A stretch of 40,646 nt of DNA from Clostridia bacterium (lineage in GTDB: Bacteria > Bacillota > Clostridia > Christensenellales > UBA1242). The notes beneath the pieces were generated by a model. The model saw only the letters and a program-made list of their open reading frames with translations, made no database searches and was not told the DNA's origin. Both the position numbers and the translations under genes were made by a program. The DNA lies in assembly GCA_017936585.1 (NCBI GenBank), contig JAGBFI010000022.1:1-40646 (forward strand), given 5' to 3'. Positions 7,392-14,330 of the stretch are shown piece by piece. Position 1 is the first letter of the stretch; each line of letters begins with the position of its first letter.

Positions 7392-9563
7392 CTAACTCAA
7401 ATTGTTTGGATTAATTTCAAAGAACACCGAGCTTTTCGCCTTCACATCCACCGTGTCAAAAACCTTCTTTTCAATTTCATCCGCCTTTGCAAGCGAAAAT
7501 CTCATCATAATTTGATATCTGAATTTGTTTTTGATTTTGTTCAGCGGAGCCTTCATCACGTCCAGATAGACAAAGTCCTGCGCATATTGTTCTTTGATTT
7601 GTTGCACTTTATTATAGCACACTCTGCACTCTTGCGCCACAATATTTTCATCCTCATGCGTAAACAAAATTCTTACAATTCTTGCATAAGGTGGAAACTT
7701 TGTCACCTTTCTCAAATTCGCCTCTTTTTTGAAGAAACCTTTATAGTCATAGTTCGTTGCAAAGCGATATACATAGTGCCGTGGGCTGTATGTCTGCAAA
7801 ATAACACGCCCCTGCTTCAAACTTCTTCCGGCACGTCCCGCAACCTGCGTGACAAGTTGGAAGGTTCTTTCAATAGAGCGATAATCCGCTTGATACAAAC
7901 TTTGGTCAGCATCCACAATCCCCACAAGCAAAACATCTTCAAAGTCGTGCCCTTTGGCAATCATCTGTGTCCCCACCAAAATGCCCGGTTTGGCGTTTTT
8001 AAATTCGTTCAAAATCTGCCTATGTCCATTCTTTTGAGCGGTTGTGTCATTGTCCATTCTCAAAATTGGCACATCCGGGAACATCTTTTGCAGTTCTTCC
8101 ACCACTCTTTCCGTTCCGATTGCCCCTTGTTTGATGTCGTGACTGCCGCAACTTGGGCAAATGTCAAGAGCACGATATCTCTTCCCGCAGTAGTGACACT
8201 TCAGTTTGTTGTCGAAGCGGTGATACACAAGCGAAACATCGCAGTCACTGCACTTGGCAATATATCCGCATTGCCTACAGCGTTGGAAAGAAGAAAAACC
8301 TCTTCGATTGATGAAAATCATCGCTTGTTTTTTCTGTTCCACAATGCCGCGAAGTTCATAAATCAGTGGAATAGAAAAAATTTGATTATTTCCCTGTCGC
8401 ATTTCCATAAGCATGTCGATGACGACAATTTTTGGCATTTCCATGCCGTTGACACGCACCGGCATTTCCACAAGTCCATATTCTCCGTCAATCGCCTTTG
8501 CATAGCTTTCAATGGATGGAGTCGCACTGCCCAAAACAAGTGTGCAGTCATTGAAACATCTTCTGAAAGAAGCAATGTCATGTGTGTCATAGCGTGGGTT
8601 GCTTTCTGAAACATAGCTCTGTTCGTGTTCTTCGTCAATGATGATGATCCCCAAATTTTCAATAGGTGAAAAGATTGCCGACCTTGCACCCACAACCACA
8701 CGTGCCTCCCCAAAGAAAATCCTCTTCCATTCATCAAAACGCTCGCCGGCTGAAAGCCCACTGTGAATGAGAGCCACTTTGTCCCCAAAGCGAGCCTTGA
8801 AATTTGCAAGCACTTGAGGTGTCAGCGAAATTTCCGGCACAAGCATAAGTGCCGTTTTTCCTTTTTCAAGTTGGCGGTCAATCAAATTCATGTAAACTTC
8901 CGTTTTCCCGCTTCCCGTCACACCATGCAAAAGATAGGTTTTATTTTCACAAATCTCATCCACTGCACGCTGCTGCAAATCGGTCAACTTTCTTTCTTGC
9001 TTTTCCAACACATCAAAAGCGGGAGCACGATTTTGTTGTTCTTCCTCCACAATCACCGTGCCGTTTTTCACAAGCGCCGCAAGTGGAGCATATCCAAACT
9101 GCCCAGAAACTTCCGAAAATTTTTGTTTTCCGTTCTCTTTCAAAAATTCAACAATTTCAAGTTGTTTTTTCGCCCTTGCAGAAGGCACTTCAAAAGCGTC
9201 TGCAAGTCTGCAAAATCTGATAATCAGTTCCTTGATTTTGTCCGTGCGCATTTCGCTTGGCAAAAAAAGCCTCAAACAACTTGCAAGTTTCAGATAGAGT
9301 TTGTCCGCCATGTAAAACATCAGTTGCAGCATTTCCTTTTTGATGACAGGAAAATCCTCAATTTTTCTTATGATTGGCTTCAGCTTGCTGGCATCATAGT
9401 TGCACTCACTGCAAATTTCCACAATAAACCCTTGCAGAGGTCGATTTCCAAAAGGCACAACAACACGTTGTCCAACCTCCACATCCAAGTCGTCCGGAAT
9501 GACATATTCAAAGACTTTGTCAAGTGCTTTCACATCTTGGTCAATGATTATCTTTGCAAACAA
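7392..9563 (-). CDS. priA: Primosomal replication protein N' (PriA helicase)
   Basis: Restarts stalled replication forks by unwinding the lagging arm and loading the primosome. The 723-residue protein begins with the 3'-DNA-binding domain (FAKIIID..., GQRVVVPFGNRPLQGFI), then the helicase core. This has Walker A GVTGSGKTEVY (~213-223), the DEEH box, SATPS and a GRAGR motif VI. Eight cysteines in four CxxC-like pairs (~445-490) form the two zinc sites. The start codon is TTG at 9561-9563, with GGAG 6-7 nt upstream; no ATG in a suitable position has a ribosome-binding site. It lies just after the rpoZ terminator, so its expression probably depends on read-through or an unseen promoter. Confidence 0.95.
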   Translation of the reverse strand: MFAKIIIDQDVKALDKVFEYVIPDDLDVEVGQRVVVPFGNRPLQGFIVEICSECNYDASKLKPIIRKIEDFPVIKKEMLQLMFYMADKLYLKLASCLRLFLPSEMRTDKIKELIIRFCRLADAFEVPSARAKKQLEIVEFLKENGKQKFSEVSGQFGYAPLAALVKNGTVIVEEEQQNRAPAFDVLEKQERKLTDLQQRAVDEICENKTYLLHGVTGSGKTEVYMNLIDRQLEKGKTALMLVPEISLTPQVLANFKARFGDKVALIHSGLSAGERFDEWKRIFFGEARVVVGARSAIFSPIENLGIIIIDEEHEQSYVSESNPRYDTHDIASFRRCFNDCTLVLGSATPSIESYAKAIDGEYGLVEMPVRVNGMEMPKIVVIDMLMEMRQGNNQIFSIPLIYELRGIVEQKKQAMIFINRRGFSSFQRCRQCGYIAKCSDCDVSLVYHRFDNKLKCHYCGKRYRALDICPSCGSHDIKQGAIGTERVVEELQKMFPDVPILRMDNDTTAQKNGHRQILNEFKNAKPGILVGTQMIAKGHDFEDVLLVGIVDADQSLYQADYRSIERTFQLVTQVAGRAGRSLKQGRVILQTYSPRHYVYRFATNYDYKGFFKKEANLRKVTKFPPYARIVRILFTHEDENIVAQECRVCYNKVQQIKEQYAQDFVYLDVMKAPLNKIKNKFRYQIMMRFSLAKADEIEKKVFDTVDVKAKSSVFFEINPNNLS

Positions 9564-9591
9564 AAGCGGCTCCTTTTAATCCAAAAACAGA

Positions 9592-9626
9592 CAAAAAAAT
9601 TCTACTGACTTTTAATCAGTAGAATT
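9592..9626 (-). terminator. Intrinsic terminator between rpoZ and priA
   Basis: On the minus strand an 11-bp perfect stem (AATTCTACTGA / TCAGTAGAATT) with a 7-nt loop is followed by TTTTTTTG. It lies 39 nt after the rpoZ stop and 28 nt before the priA TTG start. There is no room for a full promoter between hairpin and priA, so it may act as a partial terminator that lowers priA relative to rpoZ. Confidence 0.85.
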
Positions 9627-9664
9627 ATAGCACAGTTAAACGAAATTTCAAACTGTTTGAAAAA

Positions 9665-9868
9665 CTAATCTTCCAATTGACTTGGAACAATTTTTCCTTC
9701 AGCAATTTCATCAAGAGCAATACTTATTGATTTTTTGTCAGCAGTTGCAAGTTCGTTTCTTCTTGTTGTTTCAATTTCCTTTGCACGCTTTGCAGCAACA
9801 ATAGACAAAACATATTTGTTTCCGTTTGCCTTTTTTGTAAGTTCGTCAATAGGTGGTTCAATCATCAT
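9665..9868 (-). CDS. rpoZ: RNA polymerase omega subunit
   Basis: A small 67-residue subunit that helps assemble beta' into RNA polymerase. The sequence carries the family pattern: IEPPIDELTKKANGNKYVLSIVAAKRAKEI, with the conserved N-x-Y-x-L-x3-A-A-K-R-A helix, then ISIALDEIAEGKI. It starts MM; AAGGAG lies 10 nt upstream of the first ATG. It has its own promoter (9898-9926) and a strong terminator. In many Firmicutes gmk, rpoZ, coaBC and priA are consecutive; gmk and coaBC are not found here. Confidence 0.92.
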   Translation of the reverse strand: MMIEPPIDELTKKANGNKYVLSIVAAKRAKEIETTRRNELATADKKSISIALDEIAEGKIVPSQLED

Positions 9869-9897
9869 AACTTTAATTCTCCTTCAAAATCGTAAAC

Positions 9898-9926
9898 ATC
9901 ATATCACAAAATTTGAAAAAAGTAAA
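9898..9926 (-). promoter_or_regulatory. Probable promoter of rpoZ
   Basis: On the minus strand TTTACT (9921-9926), 17 bp and TATGAT (9898-9903) precede the rpoZ ATG by 29 nt, with AAGGAG between. The rest of the gap up to mazF (9927-10050) is AT-rich and shows no gene. Confidence 0.5.
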
Positions 9927-10050
9927 GTCTTTTGCCCAAAATATTGAATTTCGCAAGCATAATAGGGAGAAAACATTCCTTTCTTTAAATCTTTTTATCT
10001 TTTACATCAATCTAATTTTTATGTCTTGCAAAATAAATTTTTGAAAAGTT

Positions 10051-10404
10051 TCAATTCACAACCCCAAGCGAAATGAGTATTGCACGATTAACCTCCCGCA
10101 TCTTACGTTCGTCTATGGACGAAATTTTTTCTTTCAGACGCCTCTTGTCAAGTGTTCGAATTTGCTCCAAAAGCACAACCGAATTTTTTGGCAAATTGCA
10201 ATCAGAAGAAGGCAACTCGATGTGAGTCGGAAGTTTTGCCTTTGTAAGTTGACTTGTGATCGCGGAAACAATGACAGTTGGAGAATATTTGTTGCCAACA
10301 TCGTTTTGAATGACCAAAACAGGGCGCATTCCACCTTGCTCACTCCCAACAACGGGACTGAGGTCAGCAAAATATATTTCTCCTCTTTTAACCGTATTTT
10401 CCAT
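10051..10404 (-). CDS. MazF/NdoA-type mRNA interferase toxin
   Basis: A 117-residue PemK/MazF-fold endoribonuclease, expected to cut mRNA at short sequence motifs. Family blocks are clear: [31 protein letters not shown] (with the conserved R-G-x-I-Y and G-S-E-Q-G-G-x-R-P-V-L-x-I-Q-N), [19 protein letters not shown] and a C-terminal [19 protein letters not shown]. The match to the Bacillus EndoA type is strong. The ATG at 10404 lies inside the 3' end of the upstream gene (17-nt overlap) with GGTGAG just before it, the usual antitoxin-toxin coupling. A longer in-frame start at 10446 is unlikely. The catalytic Arg and Thr/Ser region appear intact. Confidence 0.9.
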   Translation of the reverse strand: MENTVKRGEIYFADLSPVVGSEQGGMRPVLVIQNDVGNKYSPTVIVSAITSQLTKAKLPTHIELPSSDCNLPKNSVVLLEQIRTLDKRRLKEKISSIDERKMREVNRAILISLGVVN

Positions 10405-10633
10405 CAAACTCACCAACAAAAATTTTGAAATCCACGAGGTCGGCAAGTTCGAGGTCAGAAAGCTCTTGATAAACTTGCTTCATCTCTGGAGCGAAAGAGG
10501 AATAAGCCTCTTTCATTCTCATTCTATGTTCCTCATTCCAATTTGTTGAGCGCAATACAAAACTTTCCAAAGTTTGCGTTTTTTCAATTTGTTTCACGCA
10601 TTTCAAAAGCGGACGAAAAACTTTTCTATTCAT
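10388..10633 (-). CDS. Small protein in antitoxin position of the mazF pair (unrecognised)
   Basis: An 81-residue protein whose last 17 nt overlap the mazF start. AGGGG lies about 9 nt before its ATG. Position, size and overlap are those of an antitoxin. However, the sequence does not look like the ribbon-helix-helix EndoAI or the AbrB-like MazE. The N-terminus is basic ([17 protein letters not shown]) and the rest is helical and acidic ([28 protein letters not shown]). A basic DNA-binding half plus an acidic toxin-neutralising half would fit an antitoxin, but this is inference from context. Confidence 0.6.
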   Translation of the reverse strand: MNRKVFRPLLKCVKQIEKTQTLESFVLRSTNWNEEHRMRMKEAYSSFAPEMKQVYQELSDLELADLVDFKIFVGEFDGKYG

Positions 10634-10832
10634 GAAAATATTCCCCTGTTCATCAAGATTTTAAACTTAATTTATCTAAAGCCTAAAATTTTATTCATCG
10701 GTGTTTTTATGATGCCAAAATTTCACGTTTTTTTTTGCAAAAGAAAAATTCAGGGCGTTCGCCATGCACTTTTTTTGTCGAATTTTACCCTAAATTTTCA
10801 AAAATTTGTGATTTTTTGCTTATTTTTGCCAA

Positions 10833-10881
10833 ATTTTGTAGATTTTTGTCGTTTTTTTTCTTATATTTTGTAGATTTTTGT
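10833..10881. repeat. 17-nt direct repeat, two copies 15 nt apart
   Basis: ATTTTGTAGATTTTTGT occurs at 10833-10849 and again at 10865-10881. It lies in the AT-rich 273-nt gap between acpS and the toxin-antitoxin pair (10634-10906). Apart from a small GGC-GTTC-GCC hairpin near 10752, I see nothing else in this gap. Spacing and copy number do not suggest CRISPR; it may be a regulator site or simple AT-rich slippage. Confidence 0.5.
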
Positions 10882-10906
10882 TGGCAAGAACTTTTTTTGA
10901 TTTGAT

Positions 10907-11260
10907 TTATTTTTCGATTGTCGCCGCAGCCCCAACAATACTCTTTTGGTGTGAAATTGAAACATGAATTTCTTTGCCGCCAATGCTTTCAAGCCTGTCT
11001 TTTGCCTTGCCGTGCAAAACAACATAAGGAGCCCCATTTTCTTTGTGGCAAAGTTCAATTTCTTTGAAAGAAATCTCCCCTTCTGTCACATCCAAAGCCT
11101 TGAAAACAGCCTCTTTGACAGACCAGAGCGCCGCCACCCTCATTTTAAAATCGCACTTGAATTTTTGTATGTATTCTTTTTCGCTGTCAAGTGCAATTTT
11201 GCCGAGAAGCTTCTGCTCGTCCGAAATTCTTTCGACTTCTTGTAAATCAAACCCAATCAT
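10907..11260 (-). CDS. acpS: Holo-[acyl-carrier-protein] synthase AcpS
   Basis: Transfers 4'-phosphopantetheine from CoA to the acyl carrier protein. The ~117-residue protein has GFDLQEVERI at the N-terminus (usual G-x-D-x-x-E-I-x-R metal motif), LWSVKEAVFKAL (the W-x-x-K-E-A-x-x-K-A signature) and HVSISHQKSIVGA (H-V-S-x-S-H). Two adjacent ATGs are possible. The second (11260) has AGGAG at a better 7-nt distance and is used here. The start overlaps the recX 3' end by about 14 nt, so the two are translationally coupled. Confidence 0.92.
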   Translation of the reverse strand: MIGFDLQEVERISDEQKLLGKIALDSEKEYIQKFKCDFKMRVAALWSVKEAVFKALDVTEGEISFKEIELCHKENGAPYVVLHGKAKDRLESIGGKEIHVSISHQKSIVGAAATIEK

Positions 11261-11879
11261 CATTTTCTCCTATGTTTGACATGGCACAGTCAGCTGCTTT
11301 TTGTGCCACACTATAATCATACCCCTTGTAAATAAGATGTGCAATGCATTTTTTCTTTGTTTTTGTGTCTTTTTGACGATTTTTCACGAATTTGTCCGCC
11401 AGAGCTGTCGCCTTTTCAAGTTCGGCTTCTTCATCAACGCCATCCATCAAGTTTTCAACAATCTCGGAAGAGACGCCCTTCTGCTTCAACTTTTGAGCAA
11501 TGGCACGTTTTCCCTTGCTTGCTGAAAGCGTTTCAAAATAGTTCTTTGCAAATTTTTCGTCATCCAAAAAACCATAATCTCGAAGTTTGTCAACCACCTG
11601 CAAAATCACTTCGTACGAATAATTTTTCTTTTTCAAATAGTCCTTCAATCCCTTTTCGCTGACAACATATTTTTCCAGATAACTCACCGCCATATCAAAC
11701 GCAACCTTCACGTCATTTTCTTTTTTGATGGTCTTAAATTCGCTTTCGTCAAACTCAGCACCCGTTTTGATATTCCCGCTCACCAAAATTTCGTCAAGAA
11801 AAACGCCTGTCCACTCTTCGTCAGCATAGACATGAAATCTGTTTGTGTTTGCAATTCTTTTGATTTTGGTGATTATCAT
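11247..11879 (-). CDS. recX: Regulatory protein RecX
   Basis: Modulates RecA filament formation. The 210-residue protein fits the three-repeat RecX architecture: an N-terminal beta region (ITKIKRIANTNRFHVYADEEWTG), then helical repeats with KGLKDYLKKKNYS, YGFLDDEKFAKNYFE and KGKRAIAQKLKQKGVSSEIVE. The YGFLDDxxFAxxY block is typical of the family. AAAGGA precedes the ATG by 6 nt. It lies 9 nt after the YigZ-type gene and overlaps acpS, inside the tyrS operon, away from recA. Confidence 0.9.
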   Translation of the reverse strand: MIITKIKRIANTNRFHVYADEEWTGVFLDEILVSGNIKTGAEFDESEFKTIKKENDVKVAFDMAVSYLEKYVVSEKGLKDYLKKKNYSYEVILQVVDKLRDYGFLDDEKFAKNYFETLSASKGKRAIAQKLKQKGVSSEIVENLMDGVDEEAELEKATALADKFVKNRQKDTKTKKKCIAHLIYKGYDYSVAQKAADCAMSNIGENDDWV

Positions 11880-11888
11880 ACTTTTCCT

Positions 11889-12245
11889 TTATTTAAACAA
11901 TTCGCTTGTTGTTTTTGTGTAAGCACGCACAAGTCCACCGGCACCAAGTTTTATTCCTCCAAAATAGCGCACTACGAAAACCCCAACATCGCTCACGCCT
12001 TTCTTTTGCAAAACGGACAAAATTGGTCTGCCAGCCGTTCCTCCCGGCTCGCCATCATCCGCTGCCTTTTCCAAAAATGGATTTTTGAGCGAATAGGCAT
12101 AGCAAATGTGTGTCGCTTTTTTATGCTCCTTATGCAAAAACTCCAACGCCTCATTCACATCGTCAACATTTTTGCACGAAAAAAGATAGCCCAAAAATTT
12201 AGACTTCTTTTCAACAATTTCAACTCTCTTTTCAAGTTTTGCCAT
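11889..12245 (-). CDS. YigZ/IMPACT-family protein, short form
   Basis: A 118-residue protein matching the N-terminal UPF0029/IMPACT domain: SKFLGYLFSCKNVDDVNEALEFLHKEHKKATHICYAY, then the signature DDGEPGGTAGRPIL and VVRYFGGIKLGAGGLVRAY. Bacterial YigZ-type proteins are usually around 200 residues with a second C-terminal domain (DUF1949). Here the reading frame stops right after the first domain, with no in-frame remnant of the second, so this is a natural single-domain form or a truncation. GAGG lies 7 nt before the ATG at 12245. It sits between tyrS and recX in one operon. A role in translational stress is suggested for eukaryotic relatives; the bacterial role is unclear. Confidence 0.88.
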   Translation of the reverse strand: MAKLEKRVEIVEKKSKFLGYLFSCKNVDDVNEALEFLHKEHKKATHICYAYSLKNPFLEKAADDGEPGGTAGRPILSVLQKKGVSDVGVFVVRYFGGIKLGAGGLVRAYTKTTSELFK

Positions 12246-12279
12246 ATTCAATCCTCAAGTCCGCACAAGTATGTAGTGC

Positions 12280-13518
12280 CTAGACAACCTGAACTTTGAT
12301 GAATGACTTTTTTCCCTTTTTGAGGAGCGCGCCATCGCCAATGTCTTCTGCTGTTACAACAAGATCAAATCTTTCAATTTTTTCGTTTTTGAATGTGATT
12401 GCTCCACCTTGAATCAATCTTCTTGCCTCACTTTTTGAAGGTGCAAGTTTGCAGTTGAACAAAAGGTCGCAAATTCCCATTGGAAGTTCCTCTTTCTTCA
12501 CCTCAACAATTGGAGCATCGTCCCCGCCTTGAGAGAAAAGGTTTTCACTCATCTGTTGTGCAAGACGAGCGTCTTCTTCCCCTCTGATAAACTTTGTCAC
12601 TTCAAACGAAAGCACTTTCTTGGCCTTGACGATGTCTTCTGAAACAAGTGTCTTCACTTCGTCCATTGGAAGATCTGTGAAAAGCGCAAACATCATCTGA
12701 ACACAAGCGTCTGGGGTTTGATATACGCCTTGATAGAAATCATATGCAGAAATTTTGTCGCGGTCAATCCAAATTGCACCTTTCTCCGTCTTGCCCATTT
12801 TCTTACCTTCCGGAGTCATCAAAAGTGGATTTGTGGCTCCAATCAAATTGACATCCGTGCCGTTGGCAAAATTTAGTTTTCTTTGAAGCTCTGTGCCGGC
12901 AACTATGTTTCCCCATTGATCTTGTCCGCCATATTGAAGCACACAGCCATATTTTTTATTGAGGTGAACAAAGTCGTATGCTTGCATCAGCATATATCCC
13001 ATTTCAAAGAATGTGAGACCACCCTCTTCAATACGCTTTGCATAGATTTCATTTGAAAGCATTTTGTTGACATTAAAATGAACGCCCACTTCTCTCATAA
13101 AATCAACATAGTCATAGCCATTGAACCATTCCGCATTGTTGACAATCACAGCTGGATTTTCTCCATCAAATTTCAAGAACACTTTAAGTGTGTTTTTGAT
13201 TTTTTCAATATTTTCGTCAACTTGCTCTTTTGTCAGCATTTTTCTCATTTCTTGCTTTCCGCTTGGGTCACCCACGCAAGCAGTTGCTCCGCCCATCAAA
13301 AGCAAAACCTTGTGTCCTGCTTGTTGAAAACGGCGCAAAATGCAATATGGAACGCAGTGCCCAATATGCAAACTGTCCGCTGTTGGGTCTGTGCCTTCAT
13401 ACAATGTGATTGGAGTTCCACTTTCAAGCATTTTCTTGAGTCCCTCTTCATCTGTGCATTGATACAAAAGTCCACGCTCTTTCAAAACTTCATACAAACT
13501 TGTGTCAACTTTATTCAT
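12280..13518 (-). CDS. tyrS: Tyrosyl-tRNA synthetase
   Basis: Charges tRNA-Tyr. The 412-residue class I enzyme starts at the ATG at 13518, with AAAGGAG 9 nt upstream; an upstream in-frame start lacks support. Motifs: YEGTDPTADSLHIGHCVP (HIGH), the tyrosine-recognition block YMLMQAYDFVHLNKKYG and GGQDQWGNI, the KMSKS-equivalent KKMGKTEKG, and a C-terminal S4 RNA-binding domain (SEARRLIQGGAITFKNEKI). It is the second gene after the tyrosine T-box at 14097-14330, matching control by uncharged tRNA-Tyr. Confidence 0.96.
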   Translation of the reverse strand: MNKVDTSLYEVLKERGLLYQCTDEEGLKKMLESGTPITLYEGTDPTADSLHIGHCVPYCILRRFQQAGHKVLLLMGGATACVGDPSGKQEMRKMLTKEQVDENIEKIKNTLKVFLKFDGENPAVIVNNAEWFNGYDYVDFMREVGVHFNVNKMLSNEIYAKRIEEGGLTFFEMGYMLMQAYDFVHLNKKYGCVLQYGGQDQWGNIVAGTELQRKLNFANGTDVNLIGATNPLLMTPEGKKMGKTEKGAIWIDRDKISAYDFYQGVYQTPDACVQMMFALFTDLPMDEVKTLVSEDIVKAKKVLSFEVTKFIRGEEDARLAQQMSENLFSQGGDDAPIVEVKKEELPMGICDLLFNCKLAPSKSEARRLIQGGAITFKNEKIERFDLVVTAEDIGDGALLKKGKKSFIKVQVV

Positions 13519-13532
13519 TTTCTTTCTCTCCT

Positions 13533-14075
13533 TTATTTCGTGATTGCCCAAAATTTCAGGTCAATCAAATTTCCTTCCTTATCATGGTCATATTTTTTCA
13601 AAATCCCCTCATATGTCATTCCAAGTTTTTCCATAACTCTTCCGCTTTTTGGATTGCCGAGATGATGTTTTGCTTGAACACGAACAAATCCCAAATCAAA
13701 CAGCAATTTCAAAACCGCCTTGCCTGCTTCTGGCATGTAGCCTTTGCCCCAAAACTTCTCTCCAAGCACCCAGCCGAGCTCTGCACGCAGATATTTTTCG
13801 TCCATTCCCACAACATCAATGCATCCAATCACCTGTCCAAGTTCTTTCAAAACAACCGCCCAGCAATAATTGTCAGGATTCTCATATTTTGGAAGCACGC
13901 AATTTTGGAGATATTCCTCTGTTTCTTCAACATTCTTGTGAGCGTTCCATTTTACAAATTCGGCTACTTTCTCGCTGTTTGCATAGTTTTCAAACATATC
14001 TTGCGCGTCTTCAATCTTAAAGCGACGCAAAATCAATCTTTCAGTTTCAATGGTTTGAGTTCCAATGTGTTGCAT
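13533..14075 (-). CDS. GNAT N-acetyltransferase, RimJ/RimL type
   Basis: The 180-residue protein has the RimJ/RimL-like start IETERLILRRFKIEDAQDMFENYAN, then a GCIDVVGMDEKYLRAELGWVLGEKFWGKGYMPEA block in which the W-G-K-G-Y-M-x-E-A acetyl-CoA P-loop is clear. NPKSGRVMEKLGMTYEG follows (N-x-x-S-x-x-x-M-E-K-x-G-M/F). AAAGGAGG lies 8 nt before the ATG. It is the first gene behind the tyrosine T-box and is 14 nt upstream of tyrS, so it is induced together with tyrS when tyrosine is short. The substrate is unknown; ribosomal protein, tRNA-linked or antibiotic targets are all possible. Confidence 0.88.
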   Translation of the reverse strand: MQHIGTQTIETERLILRRFKIEDAQDMFENYANSEKVAEFVKWNAHKNVEETEEYLQNCVLPKYENPDNYCWAVVLKELGQVIGCIDVVGMDEKYLRAELGWVLGEKFWGKGYMPEAGKAVLKLLFDLGFVRVQAKHHLGNPKSGRVMEKLGMTYEGILKKYDHDKEGNLIDLKFWAITK

Positions 14076-14096
14076 CTTTTCGTCCTCCTTTGCAAC

Positions 14097-14136
14097 AAAA
14101 AAGCACGCTCATCCTTGTTTTTAGGACGAAGCGTGC
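14097..14136 (-). terminator. T-box attenuator terminator
   Basis: On the minus strand GCACGCTTCGTCCT pairs with AGGATGAGCGTGC (one bulged base, 7-nt loop), followed by TTTTTT. The left arm starts a few bases after the T-box sequence, so it competes with the antiterminator. The AAAGGAGG of the following GNAT gene lies just beyond. Confidence 0.92.
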
Positions 14137-14330
14137 ATTCGTGGTACCACCTAAATTCAACTGGAAAACAATTTTTCGCCCCATGAAACAATGCTTCAAT
14201 CAGCCTTTCCCCATTTTCCAATCCTTATTCTGCCATTCGCAGGCATTCGCGCAAAACTTGAAACAAATGTAATTCACCAAACTTCCGCTAAGGTTTTTCA
14301 GCCACCAACCTCTCTCTGCAAGCTAAAAAG
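14097..14330 (-). promoter_or_regulatory. T-box riboswitch, tyrosine-specific (specifier UAC)
   Basis: Read on the minus strand, the leader has an AGAGAGAGG box (~14310-14317) and a specifier region GGTGAATTACA with UAC at 14269-14271, a Tyr codon followed by A. The canonical T-box AGGTGGTACCACG is at 14140-14152. The variable base after UGG is U, which pairs with discriminator A73 of tRNA-Tyr. A bulged ~13-bp terminator stem (GCACGC...GCGTGC) at 14103-14136 is followed by TTTTTT. Uncharged tRNA-Tyr should stabilise the antiterminator and switch on the GNAT-tyrS-yigZ-recX-acpS run. Stem I lies inside the 3' end of the upstream coding sequence. Confidence 0.93.

Noticed and set aside
7335..8609. 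424-codon open frame on the plus strand
   Set aside because: It is antisense to priA, whose protein motifs are unambiguous. The frame is a by-product of codon use and has no ribosome-binding site or recognisable domain.
8763..9608. 281-codon open frame on the plus strand
   Set aside because: Antisense to the N-terminal half of priA; composition is low-complexity Phe/His/Lys and no start signal was seen.
10574..10873. 99-codon open frame on the plus strand
   Set aside because: Phe/Leu-rich translation of an AT-rich gap, overlapping the antitoxin-position gene in antisense; no ribosome-binding site.
10833..10881. Possible CRISPR-like repeats
   Set aside because: Only two copies of 17 nt with a 15-nt spacer, AT-rich, no palindrome and no cas genes in the window.
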